A DNA stretch of 64,000 nucleotides from Cryptomeria japonica (GCF_030272615.1 NC_081411.1:826884897-826948896); one strand, 5' to 3'. Counted from the first letter of the stretch, positions 10,010 through 23,383 are shown. The notes: generated by a model not told the origin, from the sequence alone. A program made the numbers and translations.

Positions 10010-12780
10010 TGGCGTCCCCCGTGGGGCATAACTCCATTAATCTTATCATTTTTAATGTAGGAGCAATATGACAAGCACGCAGAAAAGATGAGTTAGCACA
10101 TAGAAACCTTTAGTTAGCACTTCTAGTTTACTATGTAGCGCATAAGACCTCTTCATTAGCTCATTTAGTATTTTAGTTAGCACATAACAGTCTGACTGCC
10201 TTCTGTATAATCATAGTGCATTCGGAAAATAGAGTAGCACATACAATAAATAGCTTAGCGCATATGAAGCATTATGTAGCGCATATGTGCTTTTCTGTAG
10301 CGCATAGGTGCAGCAGTATAGAGCATTGATCTGATATGGAAAAGGTAAAATTTTGTAACCAAAGGAAAACAATTTTAGGCTTGTGTAAGTCTCCATTAGA
10401 TTTTGGTTTTACTGACTTTCTTCTTGCAGGTAGTTAACCCCTTTCATGCAGGTTTAGTTTAAGTTAAATAGGAATTTTAATTCTTTTAACTTTCTAGTAA
10501 AAACAATTCACTTTTCTATAAATTTGGAAAGAATCTCATGTTTTCATTTTGGGCTTAAAATTTACTACATCATCATTTGGGTTCTAAAAAGAATTTCATT
10601 GCAAGATAAAAAGAACAACAAAAATAAACTCTTTATTTCTTTTGCAAGTTAGGAATTTTTTTTCAATTTGGGTCTAAAAAGAACAAGTTTCCTTTTTTCA
10701 AAAGAACTTCACCTTCTTTTGGTGCATAAAAGGATCCATTTTTATTTTGAAAAGTGTAAAAAGAACCTCACTTTTTATTTTGTGCAAAGCAAGGGAGTTT
10801 TAAATTCACGATTTTTCTTTTGTTGACCAAACATCGTGATTCATTTTGTTGACCAAGATTTCCATTTTCTTAGATAGAAAATTATTGCTATGAGGATCTA
10901 AAAAGAACACCATGCTTTTTTGGAGCAAAGTCTCCAAATAGAAGATAAATCATCATTGTTTTGAAGGCTAAAAAGAATATTGTTTGCCTTGTCCTGAAAG
11001 TGGAAGGTATATGCTCTCCCCTTAATTGGGTGACCAAAAAAACAAACCACTCTTATGCTTTCTTTACTTCAAGCAATTAAATCCTTTAGTAGGCCTGCCC
11101 TCCCGAGTTGCTCTTAGAGTGCCATTTAAATGGTCGGTGAGAGGGGAACAACCTAAGTGGGAAACAACTTTATCGCCAAGTGTTCCAACCTACTATAATC
11201 AAAAGTGGAGGCTAACAAAAGTCCCTTCAACGGTTTTGCTCAGCAATTAGCCTTCCCCCAATATCTTTAAGATACGTAAAGCCTTTGTTCTAAAGGTTGG
11301 GAAGCCTCTCGAGGGATTTTATCATTGAAGACTGAACAAAAGCCTGATTAAGAGCCTTAGAACTAGAAACTTTGAACTGAGTCAATATCCAAACATCATC
11401 AATATCATAGTGCAAGGGGGGGGAAGAATCCACCCCCAAGATCACTAACCATATATGTCCCAAGATAACTACTCAATTGTGAAGAAATTCACTTTGAGCT
11501 AATTTATGACAAAAAGCAACAAAATGGGCACCCCCTAGGGGGTGACAAGGCTGTTTTAGCTAACGGAGTATCAAGACTAGTGGGCTATGATATTGTTGAT
11601 GACCCTTGAATAAAGAGTCTATCTGATTTGTCTTACTTGTTATCTAAACCTGTGAAAACATGGAGGATTTGAACACATCTTCACAGAACATACACTATTT
11701 GTCTAGCATAGGCAAAATTTATTATCTCATTTATGTGCCATGTTTGCAATTTTTTTTTTTAAAACATCCATAAAAAACACAAGTTAAAATTCCAAAATGG
11801 TAGAAAACAAAGAAATCAGGGCAGCTTAGTGCATAGGAGCAACATCCTAGTGCGTATCAATCATTCTATAGCACATCTACACCAAAACTTAGCGCTCTCA
11901 ACCTTCACTTTAGCGCATAACCAGTTTCAGATTAAGAAAATTTTCAATAGCGCTTTGTGATACCAGTTTAGCGCATTCACACATAAGCTTAGCGCATAAG
12001 GGTATGTGCAACAAGTTGTGGTACCAAAAGGGGGTCTTAAGATGCCACTTTTTTTCTGAAATCAGCAAAGTCTGAACTTCAATGACAAATTGAAGATAGT
12101 TACACTCCAAATTTGAAGATCCAACATGAATAAGAGTCAGAGTGCTTCAAGTCTACTTTCTAAACTACTAATTTTTTTTAAAATGGTGGAGATTAAGGGC
12201 TTCAAAAAGGGGGCCCACAAAAAGTGGTCTTATTTTTATGCAAAAAACATAACATAGCGTATGTTGTGGCCCCCCTAAAATGTTAACTTTTTTTTTGAAT
12301 TTTTAAAATCGCTTTAGTGAGAAATTAGCTAACACCTTGTAGTTTATGCCAGATTTTTCACCTAATTTTTAAATGAGTATATGATTTTTTACTAATTTTC
12401 AAAGTGGAAACATCTTGAAAAACAGAAATTTGAGCATGCTCCCCCCTAAAATCATTGAAAACAAATCAAAAATAAAAACAATTTTTTTTAAATTGTGTAG
12501 AATGGAGTCTAGTTTCTAAAAATGTAAGTTTTTTCAAAATCTGATGAACCTGTAAAAATCTATACCCAAAATAGTGCATGTTGGTTTTTTACAAAAAACA
12601 GACACACTGACAAAAGAAATTATAGATGAAAGACTTAACGAAATCAAAATTTAAAATAAATTACATTGTTGGATAGCTAAGAGGGAGCTCAAGTTTACCA
12701 CGGTATTTTTTTTAACTTCATTGAAACATGTACAAACCTAATAGAGAGCACGACCAAAAATATGTCAAAATTTTCAAGGT
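10010..12780 (+). mobile_element. Leader and internal remnant of element A, with primer-binding site
   Basis: TGGCGTCCCCCGTGGGGC at 10,010 resembles the tRNA primer-binding sites of gypsy elements, which begin TGGCG and sit just inside the 5' LTR. The following 2.7 kb is non-coding. Its block at 10,560-10,990, rich in AAAAAGAAC, resembles in inverse orientation the leader of the 16-kb element at 36.7-37.2 kb. No gag or pol frame can be read; the open frames at 11,026-11,250 and 11,910-12,110 show no domain. The element appears to be cut off before the array at 13.3 kb. Confidence 0.55.
10080..12000. repeat. Dispersed short motif TAGCGCATA in two clusters
   Basis: Variants of TTAGCGCATA or TTAGCACATA recur at irregular spacing in 10,080-10,330 and again in 11,825-12,000, mostly in one orientation. 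They lie within the leader of element A. Function is unknown; they may be protein-binding sites or simple decayed repeats. Confidence 0.5.
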
Positions 12781-12789
12781 TCTGATAAA

Positions 12790-13274
12790 AACACGTCTCT
12801 AGCCTGAAATGGTCATCCAAACCTTTGGGTTGGATACCCAAGGAAAATCCAACCCATAGGTTTGGTGTTTCCCAAAGTAAGCCATTTGGCGCATGCCAAA
12901 TATGGTGCTCACCCTATTTGGTGTAAGCCCAAATGTGAAGAATGGATTTTCCATTTGGTGCGCGCCAAATAGGGAGAGCACCAAATGTGTACATAGAAAT
13001 CGCTATCTCAACTCTCCCTTCTTTATCTCCCTTCCCTCGTAGTTCCATCTCTCTATGAACTAGATCTCATATTCTCTCTCTCCCCTTAGCTCTTCTCGGG
13101 CTCTTCATTGTTATAGATACATACTATTTTTTGTCCCTCCCCTCTCTAGCTCTCACAATTCCTTTATTCTCCTATCCCTCGAGCTATCTCCCTCTTCATC
13201 CTTACACCCAATTAATTCCCTCTCTCACCTCTTTCCCTTAATTTCTTCCTCATTCCCTCCTCTCTCTAGGTCCT
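12790..13274. other. Inverted CCAAAT motifs, then a pyrimidine-rich tract
   Basis: Between 12,815 and 12,990 the words CCAAA and TTTGG alternate; ATTTGG and CCAAAT flank a short GC core near 12,950-12,972 and could fold as a hairpin. From about 13,010 to 13,270 the plus strand is strongly C+T rich with many CTCTC and TCCCT words. No gene is seen. The pyrimidine tract abuts the tandem array. Confidence 0.5.
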
Positions 13275-16200
13275 AAGGGGTCATAGGACACCTATGACCC
13301 CTTAGGACACAATATGGCCCCTAACGACACCTAAGGGGTCATATGGTGTCCTAAGGGGTCATAGGACACTGTATGACCTCTTAGGTTACCATAGGACCCA
13401 TAATGACACCATATTCTATCCTAAGTTGTCATTGGACACCATATGACCCCTTAGGACACCATACAACCCATAACGACACCATATGGTGTCTTAATCAGTC
13501 ATAGGACACCACATGACCCCTTAGGTGTTGTTAGGGGTCATATTATGTCCTATGACCCCTTAGGACACCATATGACCCCTTAGTACACCATATGGTGTCA
13601 GTATGGTTCGTATGGTGTCCTATGACCCCTTAGGATGCCATATGAGCCCCTAGTACACCATATGGGATCAGTATGGTCTTATGGTGTGCGATGATCCCTT
13701 AGGACACCATACGACCCATAATGACAACATAAGGTGTCCTAAGGGGTCATATGGTGTCTTAAGGGGTCATAACACATCATATGACTTGTTAAGACACAAT
13801 ATGATCCCTAATGACACCTAAGGGGTCATATGGTGTCCTATGACCCCATAGGACACCATATGACCCCTTAGGACACCATACGACCCATAACAAGACCATA
13901 TTGAGTCCTAAGGGGTCATAGGACACCATATGACCCCTTACGACATCATGTGACCCCTTAGAACACCATATAGTGTCGTTATGGGTCATATGGTGTCCTA
14001 AGGGGTCATATGGTGTCCTAACAGGTCATATAGAGTCATATGACCCCTTAGGATACCATATAACCCCTTACATGTTGTTAGGGTTCACATTGTGTCCCAA
14101 GGGATCATATGGTGTCTTATGACCCCATAGGACACTATATGACCCCTTAGGATACCATATGTTGTCATTATGGGTCGTATGGTGTCCTAAGGGGTTATAT
14201 GGTGTCTTAAGGGGTCATAACACATCATATGACTTGTTAAGACACAATATGATCCCTAATGACACCTAAAGGGTCATATGGCCCCATAGGACACCATATG
14301 ACCCCTTACGACACCATACGACCCATAACAAAACCATATTGTGTACTAAAGTGTAATATGGTGTCCTAAGGGGTCATAGGACACCATATAACCCCTTACG
14401 ACACCATGTGACCCCTTAGAATAGCATATAGTGTCGTTACAGGTCATATGGTGCCCTAAGTGGTCATATAGTGTCCTATGGTCCCATACAACACCATATG
14501 ACCCCTTAGGACACCATATGACCCATAAAATCACCATATTGTGTCTTAAGGGGTCATATGGTGTCATAAGGGGTCATAAGACACTATATGACCCCTTAGG
14601 ACACCATACCACCCATAACAAGACCATATTGTGTCCTAAGGGGTCATATGGTGTCCTAAGGGGTCATAGGACACCATATGACCCCTACGGACACCATACG
14701 ACCCATAACAACACCATATTGTGTCCAAAGGGGTCATATGGTGTCCTAAGAGGTCATAGGACACCATACGACCCATAATGACACCATATTGTGTCCTAAG
14801 GGGTCATAGGACACCATATGACCCCTTACGACACCATGTGACCCCTTAAAACACCATATAGTGTTGTAAGGGGTCATATGGTGTCCTAAGGGGTCATAGG
14901 ACACCATATGACCCCTTATGACACCATATGACCCCTTAGAACACCATATAGTGTTGTAAGGGGTCATATGGTGTCCTAAGGGGTCATAGGACACGATATG
15001 ACCCCTTATGACACCATGTGACCCCTTAGAACACCATATAGTGTCGTTATGGGTCATATGGTGTCCTATGGCCCCATATGACACCATATGACCCCTTAGG
15101 ACACCATACGACCCATAATGAAACCATATTGTGTCCTAAGGGGTCATATGGTGTCCTAAGGGGTCTTAGGACACCATATGACCCCTTACGACACCATACG
15201 ACCCACAACAACACCATATTATGTCTTAAGGGCTCATATGGTACCCTAAGGGGTCATAGGACACCATATGACCCCTTAGGACACCATATGACCCATAACG
15301 ACCCCATATTGTGTCATAAGGGGTCATATGGTGTCTTAAGGGATCATAAGATACCATATGATCCCTTACGACACCATACGACCCATAACAACAACATATT
15401 GTGTCCTAAGGGATCATATGGTGTCTTAAGGGGTTATAGGACACCATATGACCCCTTATGACACCATGTGACCCCTTAGAACACCATATAGTGTCATTAT
15501 CGGTCATCCAGTGTCTTCAGGGGTCATAGGACACCATATGACCCCTTAAGACACCATACAACCCATAACGACACCATATTGTGTCCTAAGGGGTCATATG
15601 GTTTCCTAAGGGGTCATAAGACACCATATGACCCCTTATGACACCATACGACTCATAACGACACAATATTGTGTCCTAAGGGGTCATAGGACACCATATG
15701 ACCCCTTAGTACACCATACGACCCATAATGATACCATATTGTGTCCTAAGGGGTTATATGGTGTCCTAAGGGGTCATAAGACACCATATGACCCCTTATG
15801 ACACCATACGACCCCTTAGACCACTATATTGTGTCCTAAGGGGTCATATGGTGTCTTAAGGGGTCATATGGTGTCCTAAGGGGTCATATGTTGTCCCAAG
15901 GCCCCATAGGACACCATATGACCCCTTAGGACACTATACAACCCATAACGACACCATATTGTGTCCTAAGGGGTCATACCATGTCCTAAGGGGTCATAGA
16001 ACACCATATGACCCCTTATGACACCATACGACTCCTTAGAACACCATATTGTGTACTAAGGGGTCATATGATGTCTTAAGGGGTCATATGGTGTCCTAAG
16101 GGGTCATATGGTGTCCTATGGCCCCATAGGACACCGTATGACCCATTAGGACACCATACGACCCATAATGACACCATATTGTTTACTAAGGGGTCATATG

Positions 16201-16850
16201 GTGTCAAAGGGGTCATAGGACAGCATATGACCCCTTAGGATACCATACAACCCATAACAACACCATATTGTGTCCTAAGGGGTCATATGGTGTCCTAAGG
16301 GGTCATAGGACACCATATGACCCCTTACAACACCATGTGACCCCTTAGAACACCATATAGTGTCGTTATGGGTCATATGGTGTCTTAAGGGGTCATATGG
16401 TGTCCTATGGCCCAATAGGACAGCATATGACCCCTTAGGACACCATATGACCCATAACAACACCATATAGTGTCCTAAGGGGTCATATGGTGTCCTAAGG
16501 GGTCATAGGACACCATATGACCCCTTAGGACACCATGTGACCCATAACAACACCATATTGTGTCCTAAGGGGTCATAGGACACCATATGACCCCTTACGA
16601 CACCATACGACCCATAACGACACCATATTGTGTCCTAAGGGGTCATATAGTGTCCTAAGGGGTCATAGGACACCATATGACCCCTTACGACACCATGTGA
16701 CCCCTTAGAACACCATATAGTATCACTAGGGTTCACATTGTGTCCTAAGGGGTCATATGGTGTCCTAAGGGGTCATATGGTGTCCTATGACCCCTTAGGA
16801 CACCATATGACCCCTTAGGACACCATATGACCCATAATGACCTCATATGG
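13275..16850. repeat. 3.6-kb array of alternating inverted 20-bp repeats, 90-bp higher-order unit
   Basis: The basic word is GGGGTCATATGGTGTCCTAA and its reverse complement; direct and inverted copies alternate. In the better preserved half a 90-bp higher-order unit is visible: ACCCATAACA recurs at 14,521, 14,611 and 14,701, exactly 90 bp apart. The left third is more degenerate. Long frames stay open on both strands because 90 is a multiple of three; they translate to 30-residue repeats and are not believed to be genes. The array could form long hairpins or cruciforms. It lies directly upstream of the transposase-like gene. Confidence 0.9.
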
Positions 16851-17049
16851 TTTAGCATATTGGGTTATAAGGTATATGGTTATTGTATAGGGTCGAGGGT
16901 ATAGTTTTTGTCAATAGTATTGTGATTATTTAATAGTTTGATTCTAAAAAATAGTGATAAGATGCATATTTATGGTTATTTATTTGTTTATGAACTTTTG
17001 TTTACATATATATGTAATATGATTCTATTTAGGACAACCAATATCAACC

Positions 17050-20000
17050 ATGGGAGAGAACAAGCGAGGAACGATGGAACAAAAAGAGGCTAAAATGGAA
17101 AGACAAAGGCAACGTATGAAGAAATTGCGTGACATAAGAACAATGGGAGAAGAAGGTATGTCATCGTCAACATCTCAATTCGATTTACCAAATGAATATA
17201 CTACACCTAATGCAATTGAAGAAGAGACATTTCATTTACTGTTTGAACCTAATGCAATTGAAGAAGATACTGCATTGAATAATCAATTAAATGATGAACA
17301 TATTACACCTTCTCTACTTGATGAATTGAATGTACATAATGCACTGATGTTAACAACTCCTAGAATCATTTGTAGGAAACCAAAGTATCTAATTGACATT
17401 GATGAGAATATACTGAAGCCAATGCCCAATAAAATGAATGAACGAACTTGTAGGAGAATGGTTAAAAGAATATGGCAAAACTATTTTAAAAACTTAAATC
17501 AAACCGCAAGATGTCAATTAATTGTTCAAATGATTAAAAATTTGAATTTTAGAGAGACAATGAAAATTCTAGGCATAAGATCATCTGAAAGTAATAGTGA
17601 AAGAACTATTGTGAGAAATCTATTTGATGCATATCAAGCTATTGGTTCAAAATCACATACTAAAGATTATAATGCTACTCGACGTGTCATTACATCAACC
17701 ATAATGAGCAAGAAAATAAAAAAAGATCATTTGATAAGAAAAAAAAGTAAGTTGTTAAATGTTAGTAGAACAACATTAAGTAAAGCATCAAAGAGGCGGG
17801 AAAAAATACAGGAACCTAGCAATAATTCTCTTTGATTATTCTTGGGTAGACTATGACGCAAAGACAAGGTTGTTGTTGATGCACTAAAAACATTAATTGA
17901 AAAATTTTGGCATGACAACACAAGAGTTTCGCCCAACCAAAGAGATGTTGTTAGAAGGTGAATTGGGTCTACAAATCGTGAGCCACATCCCAAACACTAT
18001 TTGGATATGACTCAAACTAAATTTTATGAAAGATTCCTTCAAAAGTTTCCTCAAATAAGAATTTCTCAAAGATTTTTTGAAATGGCAAAACCTTTTTATA
18101 TTAAGATTAATCATGTATGCACCACGTGTTGTTGTAGGATGCATATTGAATTTTCCATGCATTATGATATTTGTCGTCATATTTGTTCTACTTTGCACAC
18201 TAACGATGTTTTGTAGGAATGTAATATACAAGCACCTCCTATGTCGGTAAGAGAATTTATTTCAAGTATTGAATTTTACATGCATTATGATATTTTTCGT
18301 TATATTTGTTCTACTTTGCACACTAACGATGTTTTGCAGGAATGTAATATACAAGCACCTCCTAAGTCAGTAAGAGAATTTATTTCAAGTGTGCTATGTA
18401 ATAGATATGATGGTTGCATTTATTATAAGATGCCTTGTTTGGAAGGTTCTTGTGCTATATGTGGTGGTTTGCAATGTTTACCAAGATGCATACATTTGGA
18501 GAGCACACATGAAATTGGTACGAAACTAGTTTCTTTCGAAAAATACAAGACAGTCACATATGGAGTTAAAGATGGAAAATGTTTGAAGAGATGTGAGCTA
18601 GTGAAAAATGATATATGTGTAGCTCAATTTATGAAAATGTTTCAAGAGAAACTAGTTTATGAGTACATAATGCATACACATAGAGCTCGATGGTTAGATG
18701 AGCAATTCAAGTTATGTAAGGATAGATTTCCTCTTGGCACCATTGTCTCTATCATTGATTTCGCTGAAAATTTTACACTACAACCTCAAAATGAAGTACA
18801 ATCCATGTATTATCACTCTACACAAGTTTCTATTTTTGTACACATAGCATTCATGCATGCAGATGATAGCACAGAGGAGGATAGAAAGGTTGTAAGAGAG
18901 TATCACTTCTACATAAGTAATGATCGTACTCATTCATCAAAGTTTGTACAAGGATGCTTTAAAGTTTTCTATGATAGTTTAAGGGAAAGAAACATATGAT
19001 ACAACCGACACTTAATATGGTCAGATAATTGCACCGCACAATTTAAGAATGCAAGGATGTTTTATTGGTTGGCAAGGATGCATATGGCAAGTGGTGTACA
19101 ACATTTTTGGAATTTCACTGAGGCTGGAAATGGTAAGAGAGAGAGCACAATGGTGCAGGAGCATGTGTGAAAAGAGCCCTAGCTAGGGAAGAATTGAAGT
19201 ACGAAGGTGGTGCTGAGTTGATAGATGCGGAAATAATTGTACGATGGTGTAAGTCTATGATGGGTCCAAGTAATCCAGGTACGTCAATGGTTCATAGATA
19301 TTTTTGGTTGATCACTGAATCTAACATTGAAAACTATCTAGATTGTTATACAATTGTAGGATCGAGGGACATGCACTCATTTTTTAGTTCAAATTCAAGT
19401 TCACTGGTAATTTATATGAGACAGATGGTATGTTTTTTCTCTTCATGCATGTATTGTTTGTGGGAAGAATGTGAATCACAAGAGTGCATTGAAAAATGGT
19501 CTTGTAGATTGTTGGTTCCCATTGATTCATATCAAATTCCCAAAGCACTACAATTGAGCCAGATGGAGACATTAGTGGATTTTGACCATGTATCTGACCT
19601 AGTGGATTCAGGTGATTTTTTGAGTTAATTTTTTGCAAGTAATCTTTTTGGTTCATTTTGTTATACATCATACTTTATTTTTGGTATTAATTAACACTTT
19701 ATAAAATGCATGTCATGTTTATGTAGTTGTTGCAGAAGACGACAATGAAGAAGGAACATATTACTATTTGTGGCATTGTGTTGAGCCTAAAAGAAAATTG
19801 ACAACCACAATCATTGAGGGAGAGTGTATTGAGTACCCAATAGGGCCTGTTGTCATGACAAGAACATGGCTTTGGAGATACCCTATCAAGAATTTTGATG
19901 TTTGGTTGTTTGAGGACTTTGAAACACACAAACATATTCTTCATTTATCTAACCTTGTTGTTGCAACAAATATTCATTTGATGAAGTATCGTGGTAGACC

Positions 20001-20097
20001 TCATAACAACATTTTATGGAAAGTTCGTGAATCTAACCACGAGGCAATACTTGACACAATACGGGTTAGAGTTGATCCTGAAGGCTCACTTGATTGA
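17050..20097 (+). pseudogene. Decayed DDE-type DNA-transposase-like gene
   Basis: One frame runs from ATG 17,050 to about 19,130, closed only by in-frame stops (TGA 17,833; others near 17,853, 17,958, 18,214 and 18,997). It then shifts by two extra bases in a GAGAGAG run near 19,135 and goes on to 19,611. An intron 19,612-19,726 fits by phase, and a last exon ends at 20,097. Parts in order: a basic N-terminus (KEAKMERQRQRMKKL), a charged linker, a Cys-rich block (CTTCCC, CLEGSCAICGGLQC), IIDFAENFT, WSDNCTAQFKN, and a GNGK...HNGAGACVKR block. The last three resemble the acidic motifs of a widespread family of poorly described transposases with SDG...QFKN and GHGKG..DG blocks. I assign it to DDE-like transposases by these motifs; the superfamily is uncertain. 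Confidence 0.65.
18149..18394 (+). repeat. In-frame 123-bp tandem duplication inside the transposase-like gene
   Basis: The segment starting TGCATTATGA at 18,158 is repeated at 18,281, an offset of 123 bp (41 codons). Both copies stay in frame. The first copy reads TTGTAGGAA where the second reads TTGCAGGAA, so a CAG codon has become a TAG stop in one copy only. Confidence 0.85.
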
Positions 20098-20139
20098 TTC
20101 TACGGTTTAGAGTAGAATGATTTTGAGAATTTTGTATAA

Positions 20140-20590
20140 ATCGTCGATGAATTGTTCTATTTTCATTTTTTGTATATATAAATACCCATGAGCTGATTTT
20201 TACAAGTTTAGGGGCATAATTTTGTATATTTAAATGGCAATGAGCTAATTTGTACATATGTACATGCCAAATTTTGCATATTAAAATGGCGATGAGCTTA
20301 ATCAGACATATTGTAATGCCAAACTTTGTATAAAATACCATGAGATGATTTGTATATTAAAATGGCGATGAGTTGAATTGCACATATTGTAATGCCAAAT
20401 TTGATATAAAAGCCCATGATATGATTTGTATATTAAAATGGCGATGAGTTGAATTGCACATATTGTAATGCCAAATTTGATATAAAAGCCCATGATATGA
20501 TTTGTAAGAAATTTTTTTGTATAATCAAATAGCCAAGAGCTGATTTGACCATATTTAGAGGCAAATTTTTGAATAATATGTGACAATGTT
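20140..20590. repeat. Degenerate tandem repeat, about 76-bp unit
   Basis: A unit containing TGTATATTAAAATGGCGATG and AATGCCAAATTTGATATAAA recurs at about 20,274, 20,351 and 20,427, with weaker copies on either side. It begins about 40 bases after the stop of the transposase-like gene. No gene is seen. Confidence 0.75.
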
Positions 20591-20814
20591 TTGTGACTAT
20601 TTTGTGTGTCAATGTTTTGTGACTATGCTTTTAGTATATGTGATCTGTCCCTAGTCAATCATGAGCATTCTTGATTCCTGTATAATCATGGAGAATTACT
20701 TAAGTCATTATTGAGTCATAGGGGTCATAGATTGAGACTAGATACAATTTGAGCAAAAATTGTCACTGTTGTCAAAAAAATTGTAAAAAAAGTTGTCAAG
20801 CAACTTCTACATTG

Positions 20815-22015
20815 CATCGGTACAGTATGACTCTCGACATTCCAGGCTTTGGGATGCATGATAGGGGCATGCCTAGCGTAAACCTACCCACCCAGATGCG
20901 CTTGCAACATCAATTTGTGCACATGACGAACCGAATCAATTCTAGTCAATCTCACAACTTTGCATTGCATGCAACTGACGGTTTTTGCAGCAGGCGAAAA
21001 AATGCTACCAATTGAAAATAGCTCTGACTCATCAAAAACTGAGACAGAACATTGTAGAGAAGCCTTACGCAACCCTACAGGTTCAAATGGATTGACCATA
21101 TGTGTCCTGGATTTGAAGAAAAAGTCCATCAAATTTTGACATTTTTTGGGACTCGGGGCACTTAAGACATCGCACTGGTATGGTATGACTCTCGACATTC
21201 TGATGCTTTGGGATGCATGACAAGGGCATGCCTAGTGTAAACCTACCCACCTGGACATGCTCACGATGTTGGTTTGTGCACACGACGAACTGAATCAATT
21301 CTAGCCAATCTGACAACTTTGCATTGAATGCAACTGACGTTTTTTGCAGCAGGAGAAAAAATGCTACCAATTGAAAATGGCTCCAACTCGTCAAAAACTG
21401 AGACAGGCCATTATAGAGGAGCCTCATGTGACCCCATGGGTTCAAATGGATCAACCATATATTTGCTGGATTTGAAGAAAAAATCTGTCAAATTTTGATT
21501 TTTTTTGGACTCAAGGCACTTGAGAGATCGCACCGGTACGGTATGACTCTTGACATTTCGGCACTTTGGGATGCACGACAATGACATGCCTAGCATAAAC
21601 CTTCCCACCCAAATGCACTCATGACATCAGTTTGTGCACACGACGAACTAAATCAATTCTAGCCAATCTGGCGACTTTGCATTGCATGCAACTGACGGTT
21701 TTTGCAGCAAGCAAAAAAATGCTACCAATTGAAAATGGCTCCGACTCGTCAAAAACAAAGATAGGCCATTGTAGAGGAGCCTCATGTGACCCCACGGGTT
21801 CAAATAGATTGACCATATGTGTCCTGGATTTGAAGAAAAAGTTTGTCAAATTTTGACAATTTTTTGGACTCAGAGCACTTGAGACATCGCACCGGTACGG
21901 TATGACTCTTGACGTTCTGGCGCTTTGGGATGCATGACAGGGGCATGCCTAGTGTAAACCTACCCACTCGAACGTGCTCATGATGTTGGTTTGTTCACAT
22001 GATGAACAAAATTTG
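20815..22015. repeat. Tandem satellite, about 358-bp unit, 3.4 copies
   Basis: The word TATGACTC begins at 20,826, 21,184, 21,542 and 21,901, giving periods of 358, 358 and 359 bp. Each unit contains GCATGCCTAG, TTTGTGCACA, ACTGACGGTTTTTGCAGCA and GTTCAAATGGATTGACCATA-like segments. Copies differ by scattered substitutions. Open frames inside (for example 20,884-21,198 minus) repeat with the unit and are not believed to be genes. Confidence 0.9.
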
Positions 22016-22549
22016 ACCATTGTGAGCGTGAGGGTGCTCTCACACCAAACACATATTGTTGTTTATATTCATATTGTCAATTTTTGTTGTTTATATTCAT
22101 ATTGTTGATTACATATACAAATATTCATTTAAATTTATAAAAAGGGCAGCCACCAAATATAGAGAATACACAATAATGAACTGAATATGAGTTTTGTAGG
22201 GTTAATTCAACATTTTAGAAATTTTATCAAATCATATTCCACGATTGCAATGTTTTATATCATATATTTTTGTTGTTTGTATTCATATTGTTGATTACAT
22301 ATGCAAATATTTATTTAAATTTATAAAAGGACAACCACAAAATACAACAAATACAAAATAATGAACTCAGTACACATTTATTGGATCTAATATCGATATT
22401 TATATATATAAAAAAAGGCATGTCTGCAAAGTCAACACAAGTAATACAAAAATGTGGCATATGCCATGTCCAAATCGATATACAATAAAAATGTAGAATA
22501 TATCTACATGTATTGGTCATCCTATGACCAAAACTAACACTATATGATC
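22016..22549. other. AT-rich spacer with a partial 186-bp duplication
   Basis: ATTCATATTGTTGATTACAT occurs at 22,095 and 22,281, each followed by a similar AAATTTATAAAA and ACAACCAC-type segment. No coding signal is seen. The spacer lies between the satellite and the 3' end of the minus-strand gene. Confidence 0.55.
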
Positions 22550-23330
22550 CTAAACTTGTGGTGGATCATTAAAATCAAGCCTCTCCGATGTAGTACACAA
22601 CTCTGTAGATGGCTACAAAACCACAATTCAAAAGCCAAGTTAGAATTCTTTTGTAGAAAATAGTTCACAATTAACAACATAACTATGCATTTAACTTTAA
22701 TTCCTTTGCAATAGAAATGTAGATTACCTCATCGACTGATCTAGGAGCTAATGTCTTCACTCTCCTCTTCTTGTCACTCTTAGGAGTTTTCTTGAAGACA
22801 TACTTAAATGGATCCATGTTATGGCCGTACCGCAAAAGGGTCTATTGTAGATTAAATGTACAATTAATACAATGTACTAACATAAATATATCAAAAACAC
22901 TTAAAAGCTATAATATAGAGAATAATGGCATACCTATGCCTAAGATGCTTCTCTAATGGACTAAGGATGGCTCACCATCGATGTAGAAACCGTCGCTATT
23001 ACCTATACAAAAAATGTTCAAAGATTAAATACAATTAATATAATGATAAGTATTGAAGGTTAAAAACAATTAATTTTACATATCAAACAAAAGTGTACCA
23101 GATCCTGAGATGCTTCTCCAATGCAAGGAGGAGGTTTCGCCATTGATGAAATAGGTATGGATATTTCTTGTATGAAAAAATTATAAGATTATTAAATATC
23201 ACAAGTTCACATGTACGTGTGCATATAATCATGAAATCAATAAAATAAACTAGAGATACATACCTCCGCCCTTTCTTAATCCACGGGTGAATCAAGTGCA
23301 TTCAACAAATCCACATAGCTCAATGGCCCT
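22550..23330 (-). pseudogene. 3' exons of an unrecognised multi-exon gene, cut off from its 5' part by the 16-kb retrotransposon
   Basis: Reading the minus strand, the last exon (22,612-22,550, 21 codons with TAG) follows TTTTGTAG. The exon before it (22,841-22,728, 38 codons, very basic, with KKTPKSDKKRRVK) ends at GAG|GTAATC. Both are phase 0. Upstream, 22,989-22,921 is a phase-0 exon with three TAGs where CAG is expected, and about 23,162-23,096 is a related exon ending GATCTG|GTACAC. A further exon near 23,330-23,245 is less sure. The lysine-rich block looks like a nuclear-localisation or DNA-binding tail. The 5' exons lie at 39,510-41,246. I do not recognise the protein family. Confidence 0.5.
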
Positions 23331-23383
23331 TATCCATGTAAAATAGACAAAAAACACTAATCAATCTACAAACCCCAGCTAAT

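Noticed and set aside
14346-16466. Long open frames on both strands inside the 90-bp array (for example 14,431-14,778, 15,078-15,461, 14,746-15,087)
   Set aside because: They exist because the repeat period is a multiple of three and lacks stops in several frames. Both strands are open at once, and the peptides are 30-residue repeats without a domain.
13275-16850. CRISPR array
   Set aside because: The units are contiguous alternating inverted repeats without unique spacers, and the surroundings are plant nuclear DNA.
20884-21849. Minus-strand open frames in the 358-bp satellite
   Set aside because: They recur with the satellite period and change frame between copies; no domain is visible.
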